Virus record (IMG/VR): IMGVR_UViG_3300046665_000238
Location: 1-42,459 of that record
Reading direction: 5' to 3' (one strand)
Length of the DNA: 42,459 bases
Source of the DNA: a virus
The notes beneath the pieces are model-generated. The model searched no databases and was not told where the DNA came from. It was given only the letters and a program-made list of their open reading frames with translations. Both the position numbers and the translations under genes were made by a program. The stretch's first letter is position 1. Every line of letters begins with the position of its first letter. Below are positions 7,675-14,997 of this stretch, in pieces.

Positions 7675-9738
7675 ATGGCAAGTCTCGCGGATCAGTTTTT
7701 GGCTGACGCGGGCGGGCAGGGGGCGCAGGCTCCCTCGCTCGCCGATCAGTTCCTCGCCGACGCGTCCGCGAAACCGGCCGCGGCTCCTGCTGCACTGGCC
7801 AAGGCTCCGTCGATGCTCGATCAACTCGGGCATCAGCTTGGCCTGACGGCGCGCGCTGGCGTGACTGGCGTTACCGCGCTTCCGGCGATGGTTGGCGACG
7901 CGCTGAACGCTGGCATTAATGGCGTGTTCGGCACGCACTTGGCGCCTGTGTCGACGTCCACGCAAGACCTGATGAACCGCGCAGGCGTTGCGCAGCCGCA
8001 GAACGCAACAGAGCGCGTTGTGCAGGACGCAACGAGCGCAATGGCAGGCGTGGCGCCGTCTGTCGGGCTTGGCAAGATGATTGCGGCGGGCGCCTCGCCG
8101 ATGGCGCAGGCTGTCGGCAGCGCGATGCAGGTCGCGCCCGGCATGCAGATCCTTGGCTCTGCGGGCGCTGGCGCGGGATCTGGCACGGCGCGCGAACTCG
8201 GGCTCAACCCGGCATGGCAGGTCGCTGGCGGCCTTCTTGGCGGCACCGCTGGCGTTCTAGGCGGCTCTCTCGGGACTGCTGGCGCTCGCGCGCTTGCGTC
8301 TCGCGTGATGCCGGCGCCTGCTGTGACGCCACGCGCGGCGGCAACGCTGGCGGATTCTGGCGTCGATCAGGCGATCAAGGAACTAGGTCCGCAGGCTCGG
8401 CAGTCGTTCGCCGCTGATGCCCCGCTAGTCGGCCCGGCAGACCCGGCCAACCCGGCCGGCCTGCTTTCGCCGCTCAAGCAGCAAGTAGCGGGCGCCATCC
8501 AGCAGAATCCGGGCGCCAGTCCTGCCGCGGTCATGCGCTCGCAGGATTTCCGGGATCTCGGGATTCAGCCGACGCTCGGGCAGATCACGCGCGATCCGAC
8601 GCAGTTCTCGCAGGAGTTGAACATGCGCGGCAATCCGCGCGTGGGTGACGCGCTGTCGAACCGCTTCAATCAGCAGAACACGCAGCTTCAGCAGGCGTTG
8701 TACGGGCTCGCTGGAAACTCGTCCGAACCGTATCAGGCGGGTTCATTCCTGACTGGCAAGCTTGGCGACATCGACAATAGCATCGCGAACGATGTGCGGC
8801 AGGCGTACACGGCGGCTAGGGAGTCGAGCGGGAAGAATCTTGAGGTTCCGCTTAACGGGCTCGCACAGGACTATGCGCAGGTTCTGAACGACTTCGGCGA
8901 CAAGGTGCCGGGTGGCGTCCGCAACAACTTCGATCAGCTCGGGCTGATGGGTGGGACACAGCGCAAGACGTTCTCAATCGAGAACGCCGAAAACCTGCTC
9001 AAAGTCATCAACTCGAACCAGAGCAACGACCCGGCAACGAATACGGCGCTCGGCCAGCTTCGCAACAGCGTGAAAAGTGCCATCTTGGCGGCCGACGACC
9101 AGGGCGGTGTCTACGCTCCTGCGCGCAAGCTTGCTGCGGCACGTTTCGCGCTGCACGATCAGGTCCCGGCGCTTGAGGCGGCGGCTTCTGGCTCCGTCTC
9201 TCCTGACGACTTCGTGCGCAAGTACATCGTCGGTGGCAAGACGGATAACGTCGTCGCGCTGGCGAACTTGCTGAAGGAGCACGCGCCGGACGCGTTCAAC
9301 GAGGCGCGCAACCAGCTCGGCACGCAGTTGGCGCTGAAGGGGTTCGGGTCGAACGTGGCGGGCGATGCGCCGTTCAAGCCTGCTGGATTTGCCGACGCTA
9401 TGCGCTCGATCGGACAGACGAAGCTAGGCGCGTTCTATACGCCGGACGAGGTAGCGCAGCTTAACGCGATCGGGCGGGTGGGTTCGTACATGAACTCATA
9501 TCCATCGGCCCATACCGTCAACACGTCAGGGACGGGTGCCGCGCTCGCGCAGATGCTCGACGCAGGCGTCAAGAGAATCCCGGTCGTGGGTGGGTTGCTG
9601 GAAAACGCGCAGAACCGCATGTTCGTGAGCAAGGCGCTTTCCGGCTTGCTGTCAGACGCGACGCCGGCTGTCCAGCCCAAGCCCGCCGGTCTTCTTAACC
9701 CATTGCCGGTGCTGCCAGCGACGAAGACCCGCAACTAG
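7675..9738 (+). CDS. Large internal virion (ejection) protein
   Basis: A 687-residue protein whose first 32 residues contain the motif SLADQFLADA twice, 19 residues apart. A long Ala/Gly-rich hydrophobic region (about residues 55-220) could span or disturb membranes, followed by a long helical C-terminal half with no catalytic motif. Size, composition and position as the last gene before the lysis cassette fit a podovirus internal core or ejection protein. It begins three bases after the muramidase-domain gene stop. The duplicated N-terminal motif may be a packaging or docking tag; that is a guess. Confidence 0.6.
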   Translation: MASLADQFLADAGGQGAQAPSLADQFLADASAKPAAAPAALAKAPSMLDQLGHQLGLTARAGVTGVTALPAMVGDALNAGINGVFGTHLAPVSTSTQDLMNRAGVAQPQNATERVVQDATSAMAGVAPSVGLGKMIAAGASPMAQAVGSAMQVAPGMQILGSAGAGAGSGTARELGLNPAWQVAGGLLGGTAGVLGGSLGTAGARALASRVMPAPAVTPRAAATLADSGVDQAIKELGPQARQSFAADAPLVGPADPANPAGLLSPLKQQVAGAIQQNPGASPAAVMRSQDFRDLGIQPTLGQITRDPTQFSQELNMRGNPRVGDALSNRFNQQNTQLQQALYGLAGNSSEPYQAGSFLTGKLGDIDNSIANDVRQAYTAARESSGKNLEVPLNGLAQDYAQVLNDFGDKVPGGVRNNFDQLGLMGGTQRKTFSIENAENLLKVINSNQSNDPATNTALGQLRNSVKSAILAADDQGGVYAPARKLAAARFALHDQVPALEAAASGSVSPDDFVRKYIVGGKTDNVVALANLLKEHAPDAFNEARNQLGTQLALKGFGSNVAGDAPFKPAGFADAMRSIGQTKLGAFYTPDEVAQLNAIGRVGSYMNSYPSAHTVNTSGTGAALAQMLDAGVKRIPVVGGLLENAQNRMFVSKALSGLLSDATPAVQPKPAGLLNPLPVLPATKTRN

Positions 9739-9804
9739 GCGCGACATGCCGTAGTAGAGGCAGACGCAACCAATGGGCGCTAGTGCGGTGACGTAAAGCT
9801 GCAT
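9652..9804 (-). CDS. Possible 50-residue membrane peptide, opposite strand
   Basis: A short reading frame antisense to the late operon, starting at ATG 9804 with AGGGGG about eight bases upstream. It encodes a hydrophobic N-terminus (YVTALAPIGCVCLYYGMSRL) followed by a strongly basic tail. A TATAAT hexamer lies on the same strand about 25 bases upstream of the start. It overlaps the last 87 bases of the ejection-protein gene. It is not supported by homology I can recognise and may be chance, but a good ribosome site, a -10 box and a membrane-like product together make it worth listing. Confidence 0.33.
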   Translation of the reverse strand: MQLYVTALAPIGCVCLYYGMSRLVAGLRRWQHRQWVKKTGGLGLDSRRRV

Positions 9805-9834
9805 GGTGAACCCCCTAGTGTTTCAAGAATTATA

Positions 9835-9857
9835 GCCGCCCACAGAGGCGGCTTTTT
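9835..9857 (+). terminator. Intrinsic terminator before the lysis cassette
   Basis: GCCGCC and GGCGGC pair across a six-base loop and are followed by TTTTT. It separates the internal virion genes from the holin gene, which starts 20 bases later, so lysis genes may depend on read-through. Confidence 0.82.
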
Positions 9858-9876
9858 CATTTCCTCGGGGAAATAA

Positions 9877-10056
9877 ATGCAAAACGAAGCATCCGCAGCA
9901 ATAGCCGCAGTCGCAAAGACGACTCCCTCATGGATCGTTACCGCGCTCGCATGGGGTGACGCGAACTTTCCGCGAATCCTGCTCGTTTTGTCAATTGCGT
10001 ACACCGCAGTTCAGCTCTATTCGGCCCTAAAGAGGCTGAAGAAAGGGAAAGCATGA
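9877..10056 (+). CDS. Class II holin (T7 gp17.5 type)
   Basis: A 59-residue protein. A mostly uncharged N-terminal half is followed by a hydrophobic segment (ILLVLSIAYTAVQLY) and a basic tail (ALKRLKKGK). The IAYTxVQ core and overall plan strongly resemble the T7 gp17.5 holin, which accumulates in the inner membrane and opens it at lysis time. The gene overlaps the endolysin start by four bases (ATGA), as expected for a holin-endolysin pair. The start is preceded by CTCGGGGAAATAA, giving a good ribosome binding site. Assignment is from size, topology and neighbour. Confidence 0.82.
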   Translation: MQNEASAAIAAVAKTTPSWIVTALAWGDANFPRILLVLSIAYTAVQLYSALKRLKKGKA

Positions 10057-10499
10057 ATGACGAAAACCTGCGCAAGCTGATTGCCGAGCTGCGCCGCGAC
10101 GAGGGGGTCGAGTATTCGCCGTACAACGACACGATGGGGATTCACACTGTCGGCGTCGGCCACAACCTGCGCGCGAAACCGCTGCCGGATGGGTGGAAGT
10201 ATCCCCTCAACGACGTTCAAGTCGACTCACTGCTCGACGACGACCTTGAGGATGTATTTCACGACCTCGGCCGCAACCTGCCGTGGTGGACTGATCTGAA
10301 CGACGTCCGGCAACGCGTCTTGGCAAACATGGCGTTCAACCTTGGGATCGGCAAGCTGCTCGGGTTCCGAAACACGCTCATCGCCATGCGGCAGGGCAAG
10401 TACGACGCAGCGGCCGATGGGATGCTCAACTCGGTATGGGCCGCGCAGGTCAAGGGCAGGGCAACGCGCCTCGCCGACATGATGCGCAAAGGGGCTTGA
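10053..10499 (+). CDS. Endolysin, GH24 lysozyme (T4 lysozyme family)
   Basis: A 148-residue muramidase that cuts the glycan strands of peptidoglycan. The T4-lysozyme catalytic triad is intact: Glu17 in RRDEG, Asp26 in YNDTMG and Thr32 in HTVGVGH. The later helical lobe contains QRVLANMAFNLGIGKLLGF and the conserved end VWAAQVKGRATRLADMM. There is no signal peptide or SAR segment, so release depends on the holin just upstream. Length is slightly shorter than T4 lysozyme, normal for the family. The gene is followed by a second, 3TM-type holin one base after its stop. Confidence 0.93.
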   Translation: MNDENLRKLIAELRRDEGVEYSPYNDTMGIHTVGVGHNLRAKPLPDGWKYPLNDVQVDSLLDDDLEDVFHDLGRNLPWWTDLNDVRQRVLANMAFNLGIGKLLGFRNTLIAMRQGKYDAAADGMLNSVWAAQVKGRATRLADMMRKGA

Positions 10500-10500
10500 T

Positions 10501-11043
10501 ATGGACTGGAAGGCGATTCTCGGCGGTGTCGCGCCCACGTTGGCGACTGCGCTGTCTGTTGTGGGTGGCCCGGTCGGCATGGTCGCAGGCGCTGCGTTGC
10601 GCGCGGTTAGCTCGGCTGTCGTCGGCCACCCTGACGGGACGGCAGATCAGGTCGCTACGGCGATCCAATCCGGCCTTCCGCCTGATGCCATCGTTGCGCT
10701 TCAGAAGGCCGACAACGATTTCAAGGTGCAGATGGCGCAGATCCAGGCTGCGACCGAACAGGCGAGCATCAAGGCCGGCGCCGACGCTATTGAAGACGTC
10801 AACGCGACGTTGCAGGCGGAGGCGAAGGCGGACCATTGGCCGACGTACTCATGGCGCCCGTTTATCGGCTTCACGTTCGGCTTTTACATCATGTCGCTAT
10901 TCGTCCTGCCGCTGTTCAAGGTGCAGCCCGTCACGCTCTCGCCCGATCTGACGCTGACGATCGCGGCCGTTCTCGGCGTCGCCTCGTTCTTCCGCGGCAA
11001 AGCTCAAGCAGATCCGCGCATCAACAGCGACAACCGCGGGTAA
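10501..11043 (+). CDS. 3TM-type holin (GTA holin family)
   Basis: A 180-residue membrane protein. An N-terminal hydrophobic Gly/Ala segment (residues 8-35) is followed by a helical cytoplasmic stretch and then two membrane segments around TYSWRPFIGFTFGFYIMSL and LTLTIAAVLGVASFF. The WRPF motif and three-segment layout are typical of the 3TM holins found in gene transfer agents and many phages. It starts directly after the endolysin. Two holin-type genes flanking one endolysin suggests fine timing, or one acting as an antiholin. I see no spanin (Rz/Rz1) genes near it. Confidence 0.8.
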   Translation: MDWKAILGGVAPTLATALSVVGGPVGMVAGAALRAVSSAVVGHPDGTADQVATAIQSGLPPDAIVALQKADNDFKVQMAQIQAATEQASIKAGADAIEDVNATLQAEAKADHWPTYSWRPFIGFTFGFYIMSLFVLPLFKVQPVTLSPDLTLTIAAVLGVASFFRGKAQADPRINSDNRG

Positions 11044-11061
11044 CAGAACTCAACTCAGCAC

Positions 11062-11087
11062 AGGCCACCTTCGGGTGGCTTTTTTTA
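11062..11087 (+). terminator. Intrinsic terminator after the lysis cassette
   Basis: GCCACC and GGTGGC pair around a TTCG tetraloop and are followed by a run of seven T. It closes the lysis cassette; the tail-fibre start at 11098 lies just beyond. Confidence 0.88.
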
Positions 11088-11097
11088 TGGGTGATAC

Positions 11098-11898
11098 ATG
11101 CCGATTCCATCAAGCATCGCCGATCTCGACACCAATCCGAACAACAACTCGCCGCAGGGATCAGAGAACGTTGGCCCGAATGCAAACGGGTACATCCAGG
11201 CACTCGGTGCGTTCATCAAGCAGATCGCAAACGGCGCCGGCCTGAAGCCAACGGCAACGGTCGACTTCAACGCGCAGAAGATCACGAATCTTGCGAATGG
11301 CACCGTATCGAGCACCAGCAAAGACGCTGTGACTGGCGCGCAGTTGCAGGCCGTCTACAAGGTCGGCGAAGTGAAGATGTATCACGGCGCTGTGGCGAGC
11401 ATCGGGTCTGTGTGGGGACCTGGCTGGCAGCTTGCGGACGGCACAAACGGCACGGCTGCGCTGAAGGACAGATTCATTGTCGGCGCGGGTGCGACGTACA
11501 CGCCGAACGCGACTGGCGGCGCCGCGACGGTGGTACTCGCAACGGCGAACCTGCCTGCGCACAATCACCCGGTTGTCGACGGAGGCCACATTCACGGCGC
11601 GTCGGACTCTGGCCACAACCATTTCTTGAATGACCCCGGCCACTTCCACGGCCTCAATGGGGCATTGAGCCTTCTAGGTAGCGGGAACAATCTTTCGGGA
11701 GGGGGATTTACCTTCGGTCCTGTCAGTTCGCAGACTTCAGGCACAGGCATCACGATAAATCCTTCGTCTGCGAATATTTCAGTCGCCACCGCAACGACCG
11801 GAATTGCCACGTCGAACACCGGAAGCGGAACCGCGCACGAAAACCTTCCGCCTTACTACGCACTGTGCTTCATCGAGTACACGGGGATCGGCGCATGA
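11098..11898 (+). CDS. Tail fibre protein with His-x-His repeats
   Basis: A 266-residue fibre protein. Residues 1-95 resemble a fibre shaft or attachment region; residues 100-140 contain GWQLADGTNGTAALKDRFI, the collar-type motif seen near the ends of many tail fibres; next come LPAHNHP and three further H-x-H pairs within about 30 residues; the C-terminus ends HENLPPYYALCFIEYTG, a common fibre ending. H-x-H repeats hold metal ions along the tip of T4 gp37, so this part may be a metal-stabilised trimeric needle. It shares an ATGA junction with the next gene. Host recognition is the likely role. Confidence 0.82.
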   Translation: MPIPSSIADLDTNPNNNSPQGSENVGPNANGYIQALGAFIKQIANGAGLKPTATVDFNAQKITNLANGTVSSTSKDAVTGAQLQAVYKVGEVKMYHGAVASIGSVWGPGWQLADGTNGTAALKDRFIVGAGATYTPNATGGAATVVLATANLPAHNHPVVDGGHIHGASDSGHNHFLNDPGHFHGLNGALSLLGSGNNLSGGGFTFGPVSSQTSGTGITINPSSANISVATATTGIATSNTGSGTAHENLPPYYALCFIEYTGIGA

Positions 11899-12206
11899 TC
11901 AATTTCATTCGCGGGAGCACCTTTAGCCTCATCGGCTATTTCCAGTTAGACGGCGCTGCTGCTGACTTCACTGGCTGGTCATTGAGCGCATCGCTTTACA
12001 ACCACAACGGAACGGTTCTGATTGCAGCGCTCAACAGCACTTGGATAGACCCGACGAACGGCTCTATTAGCGTTTCCTTTGGCGACACATCGAATTGGGC
12101 TGTCGGCAAAGCCCGCATTGACTGCAAGGTAGTCGACCCGCAGGGGAACATCGTTTTTGCCCCTCCTGCATTCATCAGAATCGGCGAATCGCCAATCGGG
12201 GAATAA
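11895..12206 (+). CDS. Small beta-sandwich tail protein (BppU-like style)
   Basis: A 103-residue protein starting at ATG 11895, which overlaps the previous stop; an in-frame start 30 bases earlier would overlap more and lacks a better ribosome site. The pattern (FIRGSTFSLIGYFQLDG, GWSLSASLYNHNGTVLI, a final AFIRIGESPIGE) is that of the small Ig-like or BppU N-terminal domains placed before tail spikes. It probably forms an adaptor that holds the spike on the tail. Its TAA abuts the ATG of the spike gene. Confidence 0.55.
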   Translation: MINFIRGSTFSLIGYFQLDGAAADFTGWSLSASLYNHNGTVLIAALNSTWIDPTNGSISVSFGDTSNWAVGKARIDCKVVDPQGNIVFAPPAFIRIGESPIGE

Positions 12207-14138
12207 ATGTCAGAACTCACGCTCATTCTCGAAGAATCGCCCGACAATCAGATTGATATTCTGCTCGGGCAATTCGTCGCGACGCCGGCATCGGTTATTC
12301 AATACGCAAACGCGGCGGCAGCCAGCGCGGCAAGCGTCAATCTGTCGATGACGAATGCCGGCGTTTCGGCTACGGCCTCGGCGGCCAGTGCATCAGCCTC
12401 TGCTGCATCGGCTACGCAATCGGCAACGAGCGCATCGAATGCGGCCGGCAGCGCATCGGCGGCGGCTGATTCTGCTGCGAGCGCGGCTGCATCCGCAACG
12501 CTTACGACGAACCCGCTGAAGGAAGTATTCAACGTCGGGACCGGCTTCACTGTCGGTGCCGCGTCGCTCACGCTGACGAACGACTACGGCTCGATCGATA
12601 ATATCGACCTGTACGCCGATGGTGTGCCGCAACTCGACAGCACGCTTGTCGGCAAGACGCTAGGCTTTCCGAATGGCGGCATCCCGGCTGTTTCGCAGAT
12701 CATCGTACGCGGCCGACGCGCGCTCGCAATCGGCGTTCCGTCAGACAGCACTATCACAGATGCTAAGATCGCCGCCGCGTCGAAGCTTTTCAACCGTATC
12801 AATGACTTTCTAGACGTGCGCGATTACGGCGCAAAGGGCGATGGCGTGACCGACGACACCGCGGCGATCAATGCCGCGATTGCTGTCGCGTCGGTCAAGG
12901 GCGGCAAGGTCTTCTTTCCGGCTGGCACGTACAAAGTAACGTCGCCGCTGCTGGTGAACGCCATTGGCGTATCGCTGGTCGGTGAGGGGATGCAGGCGTC
13001 TAGGCTTGTCGCATCCGGCAACTTCGCCGCGCTTCTTCAGTTCGCGAGCGCTGCGTTGTACAGCTTCATGCGCGATCTTTCGTTCGACACGACCGGCACG
13101 ACGACGCGCTGTGCATTCGCGCAACAGAACTCGACCGTAATCCGTTTCTCGCAATGCTATTTCGTCGGTGATTTGAATGGCGATCTGTGCTACTCGAACG
13201 GGCAGAATATTGATTTCGACAAGTGCACGTGGCAATTGAACTCGGTCGACACGTGGGGCATCAACTTCGACTGCTTTAACCAGAACCCTGGCGTACAAGA
13301 CTGCCGGTTTGGCGGTGTCGGGCAAGCTATCCGAACCACGAATGTGTTCGCGCCCGCGACGAGAGTCGAAGGTCTGCGCATCGTTGACACGTATTTCATC
13401 AACTCCGGCGCATTTAACATTTGGCTCGGCAACAGCTTTTACTCGACGATCGTCGGCTGCGTGCTAGACCAGTCGAATACTCACGCTCTTCATCTCGACA
13501 ATGGCGCGACTGGCGTTACGGTTGCGGGGTGCTATTTCGGATCGAGCGTTTCGACCGGCGTGAACGTTTGGCTGGAAGCACAAGTTTCAGGCGTCACGCT
13601 ATCGACCAACTATCACGGCTTTGGCAAATATGGCGTTGTTGCCAACGCGACGGTTTCCAATCGTGTAAACGGCCTGACGGTTCAGGGCAGCACGTTCCAA
13701 CTCAACGGTTCGGGGAACTGCTTGCTGCTCGACTCGGTAGCGAAGTGCAACATTTCAGGCAACACCGATTTGACCGCCACGACTAGTGGTTCGTGGAACA
13801 CGCAGGGGACTAACGCAAGCCATGGGCAGTACAACTTCTCGAATAACGCATGGGGCACAGTCGCGCCAGCGATTTACGACAGCGCCAGCATCTACAACTT
13901 CGTCAACGATAGCGGCATAGTTGGCCGTAAAAGTGGCGCAACGTCTTCGGGTGTTGCAACGTCGTCTTTCACGATCAGCCACGGTTGCTTTGCCGCCCCG
14001 AGCCGAATCAATGCGATGCCTTCAGGTAATGCGGGGAACGTATGGATTTCGGGCATTACCAGTTCTCAATTCACTGTCAATTGGTCATCTGGCGCATCAG
14101 GGCTCACGTGGTATTGGGAAGCGGATTGCACGCATTAA
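12207..14138 (+). CDS. Tail spike with pectate-lyase-like beta-helix
   Basis: A 643-residue protein. Residues 1-95 include an Ala/Ser-rich helical stalk; 95-195 form a T7-tail-like head-binding or neck part; from about residue 200 comes FLDVRDYGAKGDGVTDD, the hallmark entry into a right-handed parallel beta-helix of the pectate lyase 3 family. The helix runs to about residue 560 with repeats such as GVTVAGCYFGSS, and the C-terminus has a small WYWEADC cap. Such spikes bind and often cut capsule or O-antigen polysaccharide. Catalytic residues cannot be assigned by eye. It is followed by a second fibre gene. Confidence 0.85.
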   Translation: MSELTLILEESPDNQIDILLGQFVATPASVIQYANAAAASAASVNLSMTNAGVSATASAASASASAASATQSATSASNAAGSASAAADSAASAAASATLTTNPLKEVFNVGTGFTVGAASLTLTNDYGSIDNIDLYADGVPQLDSTLVGKTLGFPNGGIPAVSQIIVRGRRALAIGVPSDSTITDAKIAAASKLFNRINDFLDVRDYGAKGDGVTDDTAAINAAIAVASVKGGKVFFPAGTYKVTSPLLVNAIGVSLVGEGMQASRLVASGNFAALLQFASAALYSFMRDLSFDTTGTTTRCAFAQQNSTVIRFSQCYFVGDLNGDLCYSNGQNIDFDKCTWQLNSVDTWGINFDCFNQNPGVQDCRFGGVGQAIRTTNVFAPATRVEGLRIVDTYFINSGAFNIWLGNSFYSTIVGCVLDQSNTHALHLDNGATGVTVAGCYFGSSVSTGVNVWLEAQVSGVTLSTNYHGFGKYGVVANATVSNRVNGLTVQGSTFQLNGSGNCLLLDSVAKCNISGNTDLTATTSGSWNTQGTNASHGQYNFSNNAWGTVAPAIYDSASIYNFVNDSGIVGRKSGATSSGVATSSFTISHGCFAAPSRINAMPSGNAGNVWISGITSSQFTVNWSSGASGLTWYWEADCTH

Positions 14139-14163
14139 TCGCATATCAAACTGCTAGGGAAAC

Positions 14164-14997
14164 ATGAAATCACTTCTTGCAGCGGCGCTCGCCGCATTTG
14201 TCTCGATTGCGTTCGGCGCGACGACCGTTCCGCCATCGCTCATAAACGCCTCGGGCTCTGCATCGGGGCAGGCGATCCTATCAACCGGCCCGACCGGCGC
14301 TCCTGTCTGGGGGGCTGTTCCGCTCACCGGCGTTATTGGCACACTCGCTGTTACGAACGGCGGGACCGGTGCGACGAGCGCATCGGCCGCCAGAACATCG
14401 CTCGGGCTCGGAACAGTCGCCACACAAAACACCGGGACGAGCGGCGCGACTGTGCCGCTGCTCAACGGTGTGAACACATGGGCGTCGGCTCAGGCGTTCT
14501 CGGTGCGGCCGACATTTAACAGCGCAACGCCGTGGGACAGTGCGAACCTCGCGACGCCACAATCAGCTGCGGGCGTGACTGATGGCAGCAGCGCGGCTGC
14601 TGGGCGGATCGGCGAGGTAATCACGGCTTCGGTCGACAGCGGTTCTGCGGTCAGCCTGACGGCGGGCACTGCGGCGAATATCACCTCTATCTCGTTGACG
14701 GCGGGGGATTGGGATGTGCGCGGGCAATGCGCGACGGCGCCCGCTGGATCTACCATACAGACGGTGACGGCGTGCGCGGTCAACACGACTTCAGCGACGT
14801 TGCCGGGCGGCGGCAACCTAACGGGCTATATCTATCTGCCATTCACCGCGTCAGCAGGCCAGCCGGTCATTGCGCCGACGAGCGTATCGCGTGTCAATGT
14901 GTCTTCGACAACGACCGTCTTTCTCGTCATCAATTCGTCATTCTCGACTTCGACCAATACGGCATACGGCGTGATCGTCGCGCGGCGGATCAGATGA
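14164..14997 (+). CDS. Tail fibre-like protein with signal-peptide-like N-terminus
   Basis: A 277-residue protein. The first 19 residues look exactly like a Sec signal peptide (Lys3, hydrophobic core LLAAALAAFVSIAF, Ala cleavage site). Residues 30-100 carry repeats with GQAILSTGPTGAPVW and VTNGGTGATSASAARTSLG, the motif that marks phage fibre shafts. The C-terminal half is beta-rich with two Cys. A signal peptide is unexpected on a virion protein assembled in the cytoplasm. Possible readings are export of an accessory fibre, or a hydrophobic N-terminus used otherwise. It ends eight bases past the end of the convergent glycosyltransferase gene. Confidence 0.72.
   Translation: MKSLLAAALAAFVSIAFGATTVPPSLINASGSASGQAILSTGPTGAPVWGAVPLTGVIGTLAVTNGGTGATSASAARTSLGLGTVATQNTGTSGATVPLLNGVNTWASAQAFSVRPTFNSATPWDSANLATPQSAAGVTDGSSAAAGRIGEVITASVDSGSAVSLTAGTAANITSISLTAGDWDVRGQCATAPAGSTIQTVTACAVNTTSATLPGGGNLTGYIYLPFTASAGQPVIAPTSVSRVNVSSTTTVFLVINSSFSTSTNTAYGVIVARRIR

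Noticed and set aside
5599-7965. A 788-codon leftward Arg/Leu-rich frame
   Set aside because: Long shadow frame opposite a well-supported late gene; typical of GC-rich DNA.
11098-14997. Diversity-generating retroelement, because the gene set resembles BPP-1-type phages
   Set aside because: No reverse transcriptase ORF, no template/variable repeat pair, and no C-type lectin-like fibre end could be found on either strand.
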